Below, one piece after another: positions 22,889-32,952 of a DNA stretch of 64,000 bases (positions within the stretch are counted from its first letter, which is position 1; each line of letters begins with the position of its first letter). Below the pieces are notes generated by a model. That model was not told the DNA's origin. It worked only from the letters and a program-made list of their open reading frames with translations, and searched no databases. The DNA is taken from NCBI GenBank assembly GCA_033725935.1, contig MU867123.1, positions 124,001-188,000 of the forward strand, in the 5' to 3' direction. A program made the position numbers and the translations under genes. This DNA is from Cladorrhinum sp. PSN259. Taxonomy: Eukaryota; Ascomycota; Sordariomycetes; Sordariales; Podosporaceae.

Positions 22889-23444
22889 CTAAGATTGAGA
22901 GGTATGCCTGCTGCGCATGTGTCGAGCGAGCATATCCTCGCGATAATACATCTCATCGCACATCGTGCACTTGATCCGCAATTCGTCATGTATCTTCATA
23001 TGACGAGGAAGGTCGCGGCGGCGACTAACCGATCTACCACAGATCTCGCAGTAGGTACGCTGCCGGACTTCGTCCTGGGTGGGCTTTGAGACTTCATCCT
23101 GGGTGGGCTGCGAGACTTCATCCTGGGTGGGCTGCGAGACTTCGTCTTGGGTGGGCTGTGAGACTTCATCCTGGGTGGGCTGCGAGACTTCGTCTTGGGT
23201 GGGCTGCGAGACTTCGTCCTGGGTGGGGTCGTAGTTTGGACCAGGCAGATCCAGGGTGAAAAGGTGGTGATCGAATTGGTGCTCGGGCCTGAATGTTGCC
23301 ACAGGGCAGCCTGACTGACTACAAAAGGTGCAAAGTGCGATAAGTGCGCTAAGTGCGAAGGCGGCGCGCTTGCGTTAGCACAAAAAAAAAAACTCACGTG
23401 ATTTCACCATTCTCAGCGGCATGGTTGTCGGTACAATTGGACAT
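22889..23444 (-). CDS. small C2H2 zinc-finger protein with octapeptide array
   Basis: Two exons, 23444-23398 and 23318-22889, join at a GTGAGT/TGTAG intron to give about 158 residues. The middle of the protein is seven tandem copies of an octapeptide close to PTQDEVSQ, encoded by 24-bp repeats. Two C2H2 fingers follow: CEICGRSVSRRRDLPRHMKIH (CX2CX12HX3H) and CTMCDEMYYREDMLARHMRSRH (CX2CX12HX4H). The protein ends a few residues later. DNA or RNA binding through the fingers is plausible; the acidic repeat array could be an interaction surface. The gene is head-to-head with the zinc-finger/ankyrin gene, and the two proteins share an RRRDL.RH finger core, which suggests related fingers. Confidence 0.75.
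23088..23232 (-). repeat. 24-bp coding tandem repeat, about six to seven copies
   Basis: Units of the type GGGCTGCGAGACTTCATCCT follow each other with one or two base changes (CATCC versus CGTCT, TGTG versus TGCG). The period is a multiple of three, so copy-number change would keep frame. Confidence 0.9.
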
Positions 23445-24071
23445 AGTGGTGGCCAGGGAGATGAATATAATTGACAGGTCAATAGGATATGCCTTGAGAA
23501 TTTAAAATTCGAGATGGGATAAATGGTAGACTTAGAGGTCCCAAGAGGTTGAAGGGAAGGTTTATCCAGAGGATTGAAAATGGTTTGGGGATTGAGAACG
23601 GTTTGGGAATTAAGAACTGAAGACAGGAACAGTGAAGATGTTATGTTATGCTCAAATCGCTGGAGCCTGGGCGGTGCCCGCACCTTATGAGCGGCCACGG
23701 CGCCCTCGTCCAGGTTTGTCCAGGAAGCCCCACTCGTTCCCCTGGCGCGCCCTCCACTCGTCCATGTTTGTCCAGGAGGCCCCACTCATTCCCCTGGCGC
23801 GCCCTCGTCCAGGGCACGCCCGCAGCCCCGCACATTATGATAGGTGCGCCCGCGCCTAGGAGTACCTAGGGATGCCCCACCCACTTCCTGAAGTGCCTTT
23901 AAACCAAGCTCCAGCCCTAGCAGAACATGATTCAGCCCATGATGCTCTGTCTGTCCCTTTTGCTCAAGCCATTCCAGATACCTATCTTATTGGTAAAATC
24001 GAGATATCCTGTCTCTTTGCTCACTACTTGAAGCACCTGCCAGCTTAAAGCTGTTGAGACGATTCCCCAGC
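23445..24071. promoter_or_regulatory. shared divergent 5' region of two zinc-finger genes
   Basis: This lies between the divergent ATGs at 23444 and 24072. It is GC-rich in the middle and contains two 41-bp direct repeats, 23714-23754 and 23766-23806 (period 52), that share GTTTGTCCAGGA and CCCCTGGCGCGCCCTC. An upstream exon of the right-hand gene may occupy part of it: an ATG at 23872 opens 39 coding-like codons ending at a GTAAAA donor at 23990, and a short 41-bp intron would join it in frame. Confidence 0.5.
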
Positions 24072-25841
24072 ATGGGCCTTACTCCAGCGGCGACGCCATC
24101 GGCAAACCAATGCGATGTTTGCGGCAAACAAATTAAACGAAGGCGAGATCTTTACCGGCATAAACGCACACATACACATGCTGCTCGGAAATTTTACTGC
24201 AAAATGCCTCGTTGCGATTTTTCGGGTGCCTTTCGAAAAGACGATCTGCAGAAGCATATGCGCAAAGCCCACGACATGCAAAACACCAAAGAAAGAGCAG
24301 TGCACAATGAAGCTCTGGTTGCCTACAAGCTGTCATTAAAAGAACATGAGAGATCAAAAGAACATGTTGGCTTGCTATCGGCGGCGGAAATTGGAAGCGT
24401 GCAGTTGGTACAGATTCTACTAGACAGCGGAGCCGACATCACGGTAGAATCGGAAAGGGGATTATCTGTTTTACATGTAGCCGCAGCGGGAGGGCATGAG
24501 GCGGTAGTTAACCTGATTCTGGATCATCACAACCTTGAAGTTGACGCAGAGGACCACAATGGACGGACCCCGTTATCGTGGGCGGCAGCGGGAGGGCATG
24601 AGGCGGTAGTTAACCTGATTCTGGATCATCACAACCTTGAAGTTGACGCAGAGGACCACAATGGACGGACCCCGTTATCGTGGGCGGCAGCGGGAGGGCA
24701 TGAGGCCGTCGTGCTATTACTCCTCGAGGGGGGCGCTGATGTAGAGGCGAAGGATATGATGGACAGACGAACACCGCTCTTGTGGGCCACCGAGAAAGGG
24801 CACGAGGCTGTTGTACAGCACCTGCTTAACAAGGGAGCCAACGTTGAGGTAAAGGATAATGATGGCCGGTCGCCGCTATCCTGGGCCGCTTGGAATGGGC
24901 ACGAGGCTATTGTACAGCAGCTGCTTAACAAGGGTGCCAAAATTGAGGTAAAGGATAGATATGGCCAGTCGCCGCTGTTCGGGGCAGCTCGGATTGGGCA
25001 CGAGGCTATTGTACAGCAGCTGCTTAACAAGGGCGCCAACATTGAGGTAAAGGATAATTGTGGCCGGTCGCCGCTGTCCTTGGCCGCTCTGCGAGGGCAC
25101 GAGGCCATTGTACAGCAGCTGCTTAACCAGGGCGCCAACATTGAGGTAACGGATAATGTTGGCCGGTCGCCGCTATCCTGGGCCGCTATGTGTGGGCACG
25201 AGGCCATTGTACAACAGCTGCTTAACAAAGGAGCCGACATTGAGGTAAATGATAGTGAAGGTCAGTCGCCGCTATTCTTGGCCGCTCTGCGTGGGCGGGA
25301 GGCTATTGTACAGCGGCTGCTCAATAAGGGAGCCGAGTTTGAGGTAAAGGATAATGCTAGACGATCGCCGCTATCCGGGGCCGCTCAGTATGGGTACGAG
25401 GCCGTTGTACGGCAGTTGCTTGACAAAGGAGCCAACGTTGAGGTAAAGGATAATGATGGCCGGTCGCCGCTATCCTGGGCCGCTTGGAATGGGCACGAGG
25501 CTATTGTACAGCAGCTGCTTAACAAGGGTGCCAAAATTGAGGTAAAGGACAATTGTGGCCGATCGCCGCTATCCTGGGCCGCTATGTGTGGGCACGAGGC
25601 CATTATACAGCAGCTGCTTAACCAGGGCGCCAACATTGAGGTAACGGATAATGGTGGCCGATCGCCGCTGTCCTTGGCCGCTCTGCGTGGGCACGAGGCT
25701 GTTGTACAGCAGCTGCTTGATAAGGGCGCCGATATTGAGGCAAAGAATGAAGATGGTCTGTCGCCGCTGTCCTTGGCCGCTCAGAATGGGCACGAGGCTG
25801 TTGTGCGACTGCTGGAAGTATATGCGGTCAAACTTTCTTAA
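24072..25841 (+). CDS. C2H2 zinc-finger protein with about 15 highly similar ankyrin repeats
   Basis: Counted from ATG 24072 the protein has 589 residues. Residues about 14-34 form a C2H2 finger (CDVCGKQIKRRRDLYRHKRTH). A second, slightly atypical finger (CX4CX13HX4H) follows at about 42-66, then a charged linker. About 15 ankyrin repeats of 33 residues fill the rest, built on GRSPLSWAAxxGHEAIVQQL and LNKGAxIEVKD. The repeats are unusually alike: two early ones are identical over about 102 bases (24496-24699), and later ones recur as blocks. Differences concentrate at a few columns: two residues after AA, two in the SW/FG/SL position, and the last residues of each repeat. Binding of nucleic acid plus a protein ligand is inferred. 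An upstream exon from 23872 is possible. Confidence 0.8.
   Translation: MGLTPAATPSANQCDVCGKQIKRRRDLYRHKRTHTHAARKFYCKMPRCDFSGAFRKDDLQKHMRKAHDMQNTKERAVHNEALVAYKLSLKEHERSKEHVGLLSAAEIGSVQLVQILLDSGADITVESERGLSVLHVAAAGGHEAVVNLILDHHNLEVDAEDHNGRTPLSWAAAGGHEAVVNLILDHHNLEVDAEDHNGRTPLSWAAAGGHEAVVLLLLEGGADVEAKDMMDRRTPLLWATEKGHEAVVQHLLNKGANVEVKDNDGRSPLSWAAWNGHEAIVQQLLNKGAKIEVKDRYGQSPLFGAARIGHEAIVQQLLNKGANIEVKDNCGRSPLSLAALRGHEAIVQQLLNQGANIEVTDNVGRSPLSWAAMCGHEAIVQQLLNKGADIEVNDSEGQSPLFLAALRGREAIVQRLLNKGAEFEVKDNARRSPLSGAAQYGYEAVVRQLLDKGANVEVKDNDGRSPLSWAAWNGHEAIVQQLLNKGAKIEVKDNCGRSPLSWAAMCGHEAIIQQLLNQGANIEVTDNGGRSPLSLAALRGHEAVVQQLLDKGADIEAKNEDGLSPLSLAAQNGHEAVVRLLEVYAVKLS
24460..25830 (+). repeat. 99-bp tandem ankyrin-coding repeat array
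   Basis: A recurrent 99-base unit (102 in the first copies) is visible throughout, with anchors GGGCACGAGGC, TGTACAGCAGCTGCTTAA and GAGGTAAAGGATAA. Blocks recur out of order: the unit beginning near 24,860 recurs near 25,455, and the unit near 25,160 recurs near 25,560. Confidence 0.95.
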
Positions 25842-26929
25842 TTGCTCAACCTCCCTACCTACCACCTCTGCCTAAATCAATCCTTACTATATATTTCATA
25901 TCTGTAGCATTAGATTCTAGTGGAGAGTTTTAGTTGATCAAGCAATTAATAAACGTTCGAAGCCACAATTGTAATCATAAAAGATTTGTAATAGGGGTTT
26001 TCAAATTAATATCGAGCAACCGTAATTATTTTAGAACCATTCAGAGTCCAACTGTCAGGGCCCCAGAACGCCAGCGTGCCAAAGAACCAGCCCTTGCCAG
26101 CACACAATAGAAGAGCCATAAAACTCCGTTCCTCAATGGATTGACGGGCACGTCAGGGACCGGTCTCCTGTGTCGACTTGATAATTGTCATAGTATGGAC
26201 TATGACGGTACTGACTGTTCGTCTTAAATGTTTTCGTGACCAAAATGGAACAAAGAACAAAGGTTAGAGGTTCCCCGCGTACAATGGAACGGAGGGGATG
26301 GTCCAAAGCTTTGTTTGTTCCTAATACATCCCTAAGAATCCTCAGTACCATATTCTCTCCAAGTACACCGCAGCAGTAGGGAGCTCACCCAAGACAGAGT
26401 AGACGCTCAGGTGAAAGCTAGTTGTGGATTTAGTCGATGGCAGTGTCTCTGAGCAATTGCATGGGGGGTGAGTGAAGGCGGCCTCATCAGGGCTCTTTTG
26501 ACTCGGAACTTGCCCATGTATATATAGCCGCCTTTGCTTTTTGTGAAAAAAGAAGATCGTGGCATGGCAATTCAATGCCATTCAACCGCAAATGAGATTC
26601 TGAGATTGTTTGAGTGTTTGCCCCCATCGTCGAGTAGCTCTGAGGGTTTTGAGAGATCTAAAAAGAGGTGAGTACAGTTGCAAGTATGTTTGTTAGTTGT
26701 GAGTCTGGTGGTCTCCATTGAGATGGTTAAATGCACATTGTAGCCCGTTAGATTCACTGGGTAATAACTTGCAGTCTTCCGACAAACCCAGTCTTCAGCT
26801 GTGCCGAGAAGCCGCATGGTCTTGGCACAGCTACCCCGCCGATTACCTGAATCGAATCTGACATGAGCAGCTGCTCTCAAATCTCTCACTTTCTTCAACA
26901 ACATCAACAACATCATCATCATCATCATC
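25842..26929. other. intergenic, no gene recognised
   Basis: The terminator side of the ankyrin gene is AT-rich. The right part is the phospholipase C promoter, with a CAACATCATCATCATC-type microsatellite leading directly into the ATG. Confidence 0.5.
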
Positions 26930-28780
26930 ATGGCTGGCTTCAACGGTCTCGTTGATCAGGTCCGCGGGGGCATGTCTGATGGGACTCCCGCTGCAATTAC
27001 CGCAGAATTGACCTCGCAAGTGAAGAAATTCAACCCCTTCAAGTCCAAGTCCAAGCGGGAAGAGGATGATGAAGACCAAGGCGACGAGATTGACGGTACC
27101 ACCATCGCTGGTGGAGGTCATACAGCACTCGACACTGTTCATCATGACTTGAGAGTTAGCGATGCTCTCAAATCTTTTCTTTCAAAGGAAAAGATTGTCA
27201 AAGAAGGCGATATACACTCCTTGAATGCTCTCCTGGATAAGCCTGTTGTCTCGCCTCCGAGCTACGTTCTGGATAGGTCTCATCCACTTCCGGAATACTT
27301 CATCAGCTCTTCCCACAACACCTACCTGAAGGCCCATCAGCTTTATGGAAAGTCGGATGCCGCAGCCTACGAGCAGATTCTCAAAGGTGGCGCTCGCTGT
27401 GTGGAAATTGATGCCTGGTACGTCTTCATCAGCCAACCCACAACTGAATATCGCTAACTGCAACAACACAGGGACAACCCCGACAATAGAGACGAGCCCA
27501 AAGTTACCCACGGCTGGACTCTTACTTCCAACATCAAGTTCCGAGAAGTCTGCGAGGTGGTGCGCGATGTAGTCGACTACGAAGCCACCCTCCCGCGCGT
27601 CCAAGGCTTCGGTCCTTCACCCATCCTCATCTCGCTCGAGAACCACTGTGATGCCCGCGGTCAAGCCCGTCTCGTTGAGATCATGAAAGAAGTCTGGGGA
27701 CATCGACTCCTCAGCTCCGACATCCGAGAGAAGGGCCATCAAGAACAACTGGATCCCTCCCACGAACCCCACGTCCGTCTGTCGGACCTCGGTTCCAAGA
27801 TTGCCGTCATTGTAGAGTATCATATCCCCGGCGAGCCCGACGACTCTTCCTCATCTTCATCCTCCTCAGAAGACGAAGAAGAACACAAAGCCCATGAAGC
27901 TTACAAGGCTCAAAAGCAAGCCACGCCCGCAACTGTCATCATACCCGAGCTCGCCGAGCTGGGCGTCTACGCTCAATCAGTCAAACCCCCGGACAACTCA
28001 TGGTACTCGGACGGCCAGCTCAAAAATGGACCGCACCACCACCTCATCAACGTTTCGGAGTCTGGTCTCGGTCCTCACCTGGAGGCAAACTCGGCCGCAG
28101 TCGCCAAACATAATGCCCACCACCTCATGCGCGTCTACCCAAAGGGAACCCGCATCTCCTCTCGCAACCTCTCCCCCATCCCGTTCTGGAGCGTAGGCGC
28201 CCAGATCTGCGCCCTCAACTACCAGCGTTTTGGTGCACCCTTGCAGCTAAACGAGGCCCTCTTCGCAGGGACGGCGGGGTACGTGCTCAAACCTGCCTCC
28301 CTCCGCGCGGGAGGGACCAGGCGACAGAACCTTCGGAAACGCCGCCTAAAGTTACGCATAGCCGGCGCTTCCGACGTCCCTTTACCCAAGGAAAGGGAGG
28401 TAGATTCGTTGAAGCCGTACGTGACGTGTACGCTGGTCCACGCCAACGCCGACGGAACGGGGGAAGTCAAGACGAAAAAGAAGACGGGGGTCTATAAACC
28501 CCATCGATTACAGTTCCTGCATCGGGAGGCTTCTTCGCCGCAGACTGATCCGCTCTGGGACGAGGAACTGGAGTGGGAGTACGAGGACGACGAGCTGGTT
28601 TTTCTGAGGCTGTTTATTAAGAGTGACGATTCGTTTGCGAGTAATCCGATACTGGTGCTGGCTGCTCTGAGGCTCTTGTACGTGGGTGATAACGGGTGGA
28701 GGTTCATTAGGATGTTGGATTTGAAAGGGCACGAGACGGGGTGTACTTTGTTGGTGAGGTTTGAGATTACGGACGTGTAA
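26930..28780 (+). CDS. phosphoinositide-specific phospholipase C
   Basis: Exons 26930-27417 and 27472-28780 (54-bp intron) give 598 residues. The X domain shows the first catalytic histidine in ISSSHNTYLKAHQLYG, then RCVEIDAWD, the second histidine in THGWTLTSNIKF, and SLENHCD. An acidic/serine linker (about residues 287-300, SSSSSSSSEDEEE) separates X from Y. The Y domain carries YPKGTRISSRNLSPIPFWSVGAQ-type sequence and the substrate loop NYQRFGAP. A C2 domain follows from about residue 440 (LKLRIAGASDVPLP, DPLWDEELEWEYEDDELVFLRL). PLC cleaves PIP2 to diacylglycerol and IP3 in a calcium-dependent way. No PH domain or clear EF-hand is visible at the N-terminus, which is short, as in many filamentous-fungal PLC paralogues. 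Confidence 0.93.
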
Positions 28781-29588
28781 GGGTATGGATGGTATATTCG
28801 AAGGGGTTTTGTTTACAATCACTGCAGAAACAGGGGTCTGTTTCTGGTTTTTTTTTTTTTTTGCATCTTTATCCTGTATTCTGTCATCTATGTCAAGAAA
28901 ATCTTTGGTTGAGCTCCGCAATATTGGTTCATGCTCGGGCGGTTGACTGGGGAAGCCGTCAACTTCAATTCTCCAGATGTTTTGTCCTAGGCAATGGCGG
29001 CAACAAAATTTGACAAGTGAGGGGTATCTTGCTGCATTCCAGACCGTCTTGGCTTCGTTCTGCCGGGAGCTGAAGACGCCTTTTGGCCTAGACGCAGCGC
29101 TAATGATGCAAGTTTGGGTGATTGAGTGCAGGTACCAATCTGTGGCTGGCTGTCAAGTCTTCCTTTAAAGCTAGCTGCAGATGGTGTCAGCGAACGGGAT
29201 TGCTTCAGATAGTCTAGAACTCTTTGCAACAGAGCCAAGCCGGACCAGATCGTTGTCCTGCATCTAACTAGCATTTACTGCATCAAACATTCAGTTTCCA
29301 AATCGAGCCTGACTCGAGTAATATTGCCACTGCAACGCCGAAGATGGTCTTTTGCTACTCCTGAAACCACATTCAGCCAGCCTTTTGCTTCAGCCAGCCT
29401 TTTGCTTCAGCCCAGTTCTAAGTCTAGTTAGCAGAATGTGATATGTGAATCTCAGCTTTCTTCAGGCAGCCAGAGGTGTATCATCAACGCAGTGGAATAA
29501 TAGTATAAAGTCAGGTATTCCTGTCCTTCCAGCAACAATCTCATCAACAAGCTCATCAATAGTCTTATCAGTCAAGACATAAACCAAC
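28781..29588. other. intergenic between PLC and tyrosinase
   Basis: No gene is seen. A 17-bp direct repeat (CAGCCAGCCTTTTGCTT) is present near 29,373-29,410. A CAA/ATCAAC-rich leader precedes the tyrosinase ATG. Confidence 0.5.
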
Positions 29589-31307
29589 ATGGCCAGCACC
29601 GCTGAAACCCCTCGCGTCCGCAAGGACATCGAAAGTCTTGGCGCGGATGAACTCGACACCTTGATCCGTGCCTTCAAGCACATCCAAGACCTCCCAACCC
29701 ACGACCCAAACTCCTTCTTCCAAATCGCTGGGTACCACGGCATGCCCTTCCGCGGCGCGGGCTGGGGAAACCAGCTGTGGTGGGGAGGCTACTGCAACCA
29801 CGGCAACATCCTCTTCCCAACCTGGCACCGCGCCTACGTCCACCGTCTCGAAGAAGCCCTCCGCACCGCTCCCTTCCCCGGCTGTGCCGACATCGCCTTT
29901 CCCTACTGGAACGAGCTCAAGACGCAACAGGTCCCCGACTCCACCCAATTCAACAAGTCTAAGACTGCCTACGTCGGTACACCGCCGCCCATCTTCCTGG
30001 CCCGCTCCTACGCGTTCCAAGACGGCACCCAGATTCCCAACCCTCTTTACTCTTATAAACTGGGCAAGACAATCGTCGACAACACGGTACCGGACACGCA
30101 AGCGGGCAACTACACCAAGGGGCGCGGGTACGAAACCGTCCGCTACCCTTTTTCTGGTTTGGTTGGGAAGCACGACAAGAAAAGCACGGAGGAGCACAAC
30201 GAGTCCTGGGCCGCAAAGGGCCAAGACTTCTGCGACAAGACGCTGACGGACAATGTCTTCAACTGGCTCAACCTCGAGACGTTTGACAACGACAAGAAGA
30301 AGCCCGTCGACGCGGGGGTGGGCAAGAAGTTTGAAGACTGTCTGAAGGCGCCCAACTACACTGTTTTTTCAAATACCACGTCCGCGAAGGCGTGGAACGA
30401 CGACCACATGGACGAGCAGGGCTTCGAGGTCGTCGTCTCGGTCGAGAACCCGCACAACAAGATCCACCTGGCGGTCGGCGGGTTCGAGATCCCCGGTGGT
30501 GACCAGAGCTTCAACGTGGTGGCCGAGGGCGCCAACGGGGACATGGGCGAGAACGACACGGCCTCGTTTGATCCCATCTTTTTCTTCCATCACTGCTGGA
30601 TCGACCGCGTCTTTTGGCAGTGGCAGACGAAGAGGGGGGCAACGGAGAAGCTGGATATAAAGTACGCCAGGGACGTGCCGCCTAATTTCCCGGGGACGAA
30701 CTCGGTCGACAGCCAGGGACCTACCCCCGGCGTGGCGGCTAATATCTGGTTGACGCTGGACAGTCCCCTGGATCCGTTTGTCAAGGAGGTTGAGGGCGAG
30801 AAGGTTTCGTTGACTTCGAGGGTAAGTTTTTATACTTTCAATTATGAATGGGTTGAAGGTGGACTGACATTTTCTTTGCAGGACGTCACGGACATCAACA
30901 AACTCGGCTACACCTACGAGGGCATCCACGCCGAGAAGCCCGAGTCTGGAAAGTTTGGCAAGGTCCACAATAAGCCCAAGCAGCAGATGCAAGTCCTCAA
31001 GGTTGCCGGCGTGAACCGCGCCAAAATCAAGGGATCCTTTGTCGTTTCGACCTGGGCCAGGACTCCGGGCGAGGAGGAGGACAGGCTGGTTGGCGTCGAA
31101 GCAGTTCTCAGCCGCTGGAACATATCGGGGTGTTCCAACTGTCAGGCTCACTTGGATGCGGGCAGCCACGTGACGCTCGAGGGCGTCTCGGAGGAAAACG
31201 CTCGAGCGACAGAGTACTACTCCAAGCTGCATACCAGGCATAAGCCGGCGGGCGAGGAGTATAAGGACATGAAGTTCCGGGTTGGGGATAATCTTGCGAG
31301 GGCCTAG
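29589..31307 (+). CDS. tyrosinase/polyphenol oxidase, intracellular type
   Basis: Exons 29589-30821 and 30882-31307 give 552 residues. The 60-bp intron (GTAAGT...TTTGCAG) contains no stop and is a multiple of three, so a naive translation reads through it. CuA ligands are His50 (GYHGMPFRG), His71 and His80 (CNHGNILFPTWHRAYVHR). Cys69-Asn-His71 matches the Cys-X-His thioether bridge of type 3 copper enzymes. CuB has NPHNKIHLAVGG and FDPIFFFHHCWIDRVFWQW. There is no signal peptide, and a C-terminal domain of about 140 residues follows the core, as in fungal tyrosinases made as latent cytosolic precursors. It oxidises monophenols and o-diphenols toward quinones and melanin. An intradiol dioxygenase gene lies 580 bp downstream on the other strand. 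Confidence 0.93.
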   Translation: MASTAETPRVRKDIESLGADELDTLIRAFKHIQDLPTHDPNSFFQIAGYHGMPFRGAGWGNQLWWGGYCNHGNILFPTWHRAYVHRLEEALRTAPFPGCADIAFPYWNELKTQQVPDSTQFNKSKTAYVGTPPPIFLARSYAFQDGTQIPNPLYSYKLGKTIVDNTVPDTQAGNYTKGRGYETVRYPFSGLVGKHDKKSTEEHNESWAAKGQDFCDKTLTDNVFNWLNLETFDNDKKKPVDAGVGKKFEDCLKAPNYTVFSNTTSAKAWNDDHMDEQGFEVVVSVENPHNKIHLAVGGFEIPGGDQSFNVVAEGANGDMGENDTASFDPIFFFHHCWIDRVFWQWQTKRGATEKLDIKYARDVPPNFPGTNSVDSQGPTPGVAANIWLTLDSPLDPFVKEVEGEKVSLTSRVSFYTFNYEWVEGGLTFSLQDVTDINKLGYTYEGIHAEKPESGKFGKVHNKPKQQMQVLKVAGVNRAKIKGSFVVSTWARTPGEEEDRLVGVEAVLSRWNISGCSNCQAHLDAGSHVTLEGVSEENARATEYYSKLHTRHKPAGEEYKDMKFRVGDNLARA

Positions 31308-31889
31308 ACAGGGAAAGCCACCAAAATATGTTGAATGATTGAATGATACAAGAGAATACGAAGAATCGCACACCATTTTGTTGCTGTTCATTGGTTATTG
31401 ATACGGTATTCTTGATTAAGTGTTCATCGTTACTCGCTATGTCTGTCATCTGATGATGTTGTCAGGTGTAGTAGTACGCTTACCCACATGGGGCAGTTTT
31501 GAGGTCCACAGACTAGCCTTGGGGACCTACGACACGCCGCGGGAATGGAAGAAGGCCCTCAGGGAGTCTATCATCCCGAGGTCGCGGGCCTCTTCTCGTC
31601 GGCAGGCTGGTAACGAAAAGAAAACAAATTCTTATAAAGAGACGAAGCAACATAATGAGTTCAGTTCACATTGACGCCGGGTGCGACGAAAGACCCCGGG
31701 CCGCATGCTGGCACTTGCTTGGTTACCCGAGCGACATGATCATTCGTAGTTCCTATTTATGTACAATCTCAGATGCTATAAATATATACCAGACGCCCCT
31801 AGACAATTGTCAGCTGCCTCCAGAACAGCACAGCCCTGCTTATTTACATCCCCCTTTTTCCTTCATCACAAAGATGGTCTACTCAGAGC
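31308..31889. other. short convergent intergenic region
   Basis: The tyrosinase and dioxygenase genes converge here. No ORF of interest is seen. Confidence 0.5.
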
Positions 31890-32952
31890 TCAGTTACCAG
31901 TGAACTTGGCGGCAGCGTTGACCTTCTTGGACAGCGTAGGGTTGATGCCAAACGAGATCCAGCCGAGGAGACCGGCCGAAACAGAGTCACCGCCGTCGAG
32001 GAAGACGTAGTTAACAAAAGGGTCGCCGACCTTGGACTCCTCCTTGAGGATGCCGTCCTTGGCGTTGGTGGTGAGGGTTTGCTTGTTGGTGCTGTAGGGC
32101 GACGCCTTCTCGACGATGGTGATGAGGGACTGGTCGAAGAACACCTGGCCGACGTGGGACGCGTACTGGTCCGCCAGGGTTCCGTTGGCATTGGCGACGG
32201 CGGTGGAAGTGTGCACCATGGTGTGGATGTGCGTGGTTCTGCCAGTGTAATGACCGGGGAAGAGGGTGTCAAACTCGACAACACCGTCGGCCGAGGTCTT
32301 GAGAGCGCCACGGGCAAACGACTTCTTGTTGTTTGTCTTGTCAGCGTAGTTGCCGTTACCGTTGGCGACGACGCCCGAGTAAACACCGGTGGAGTTGGTG
32401 TGCCAGATCTCAACAAAGACGTTGGGGACGGGCTTGCAGGTGGTCACGTCCAGGACGAGGATGTCGAGGTGCAGCTTCACGCCGGCCTGGTTCTCGGTGA
32501 TGTCGGAGCGGATGTACTCGCCCGTCACGTAGTAGGGACCCTCGGTGACCTCGGGGCTCAGCAGGCAGGAGGTGTTGGAAGCAAAGATGGTGGAGGCAGG
32601 GGTGTTGAGAGTGTATGCCTTGCTAGACTTGTGGGAGGTGTTGATGGGGTCGGCGCGGCCTGGGAGGGAAAACAATCGTCAATGACTACATCTAGAGGTG
32701 TGATGAAAGGAAAAACTTACGCTTGATACCACGCTCGGCCATCAGTTTCTCAGCGGTGGCGGCACGTCTCTCAATGCCACGCTGGAAGACACCATCACGC
32801 TTGAGGATCTCATTGCAGTGGTCCAAGTTGCGGTACTCAAGCTGGGCAATCTGCTCGCGGCGCTCCAGGATCTCAGCCTGGATATCAGCGCCAGGGTGAG
32901 CAGAGACAGTCGAGGCGGCCAAAATGCCGGCAAGGAAGTTGAAGAAGTGCAT
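31890..32952 (-). CDS. extracellular intradiol ring-cleavage dioxygenase
   Basis: Exons 32952-32721 and 32659-31890 give 333 residues. A signal peptide (MHFFNFLAGILAASTVSAHP) is followed by a helical pro-like region with RRAATAEKLMAERGIKRR. The non-haem iron(III) ligands of the family are visible: the first tyrosine in EGPYYVTGEYIRSD, the second in GHYTGRTTHIHTMVH, which also supplies the two histidines. Intradiol dioxygenases open catechol-type rings between the hydroxyl groups to cis,cis-muconates. Secreted fungal members act on lignin-derived catechols. Adjacency to a tyrosinase, which makes catechols and quinones, suggests use of a common substrate pool, but coexpression is not shown. Confidence 0.92.

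Noticed and set aside
23088..23232. Regular 24-bp repeats looking CRISPR-like
   Set aside because: Units abut without spacers, keep reading frame in a coding exon, and the organism is a fungus.
24629..25240. 203-codon minus-strand frame opposite the ankyrin array
   Set aside because: Shadow of the repeats; it is periodic because the sense strand is periodic.
32079..32726. Val/Gly-rich plus-strand frame opposite the dioxygenase
   Set aside because: Shadow frame; the minus strand has iron ligands, a signal peptide and a spliced exon.
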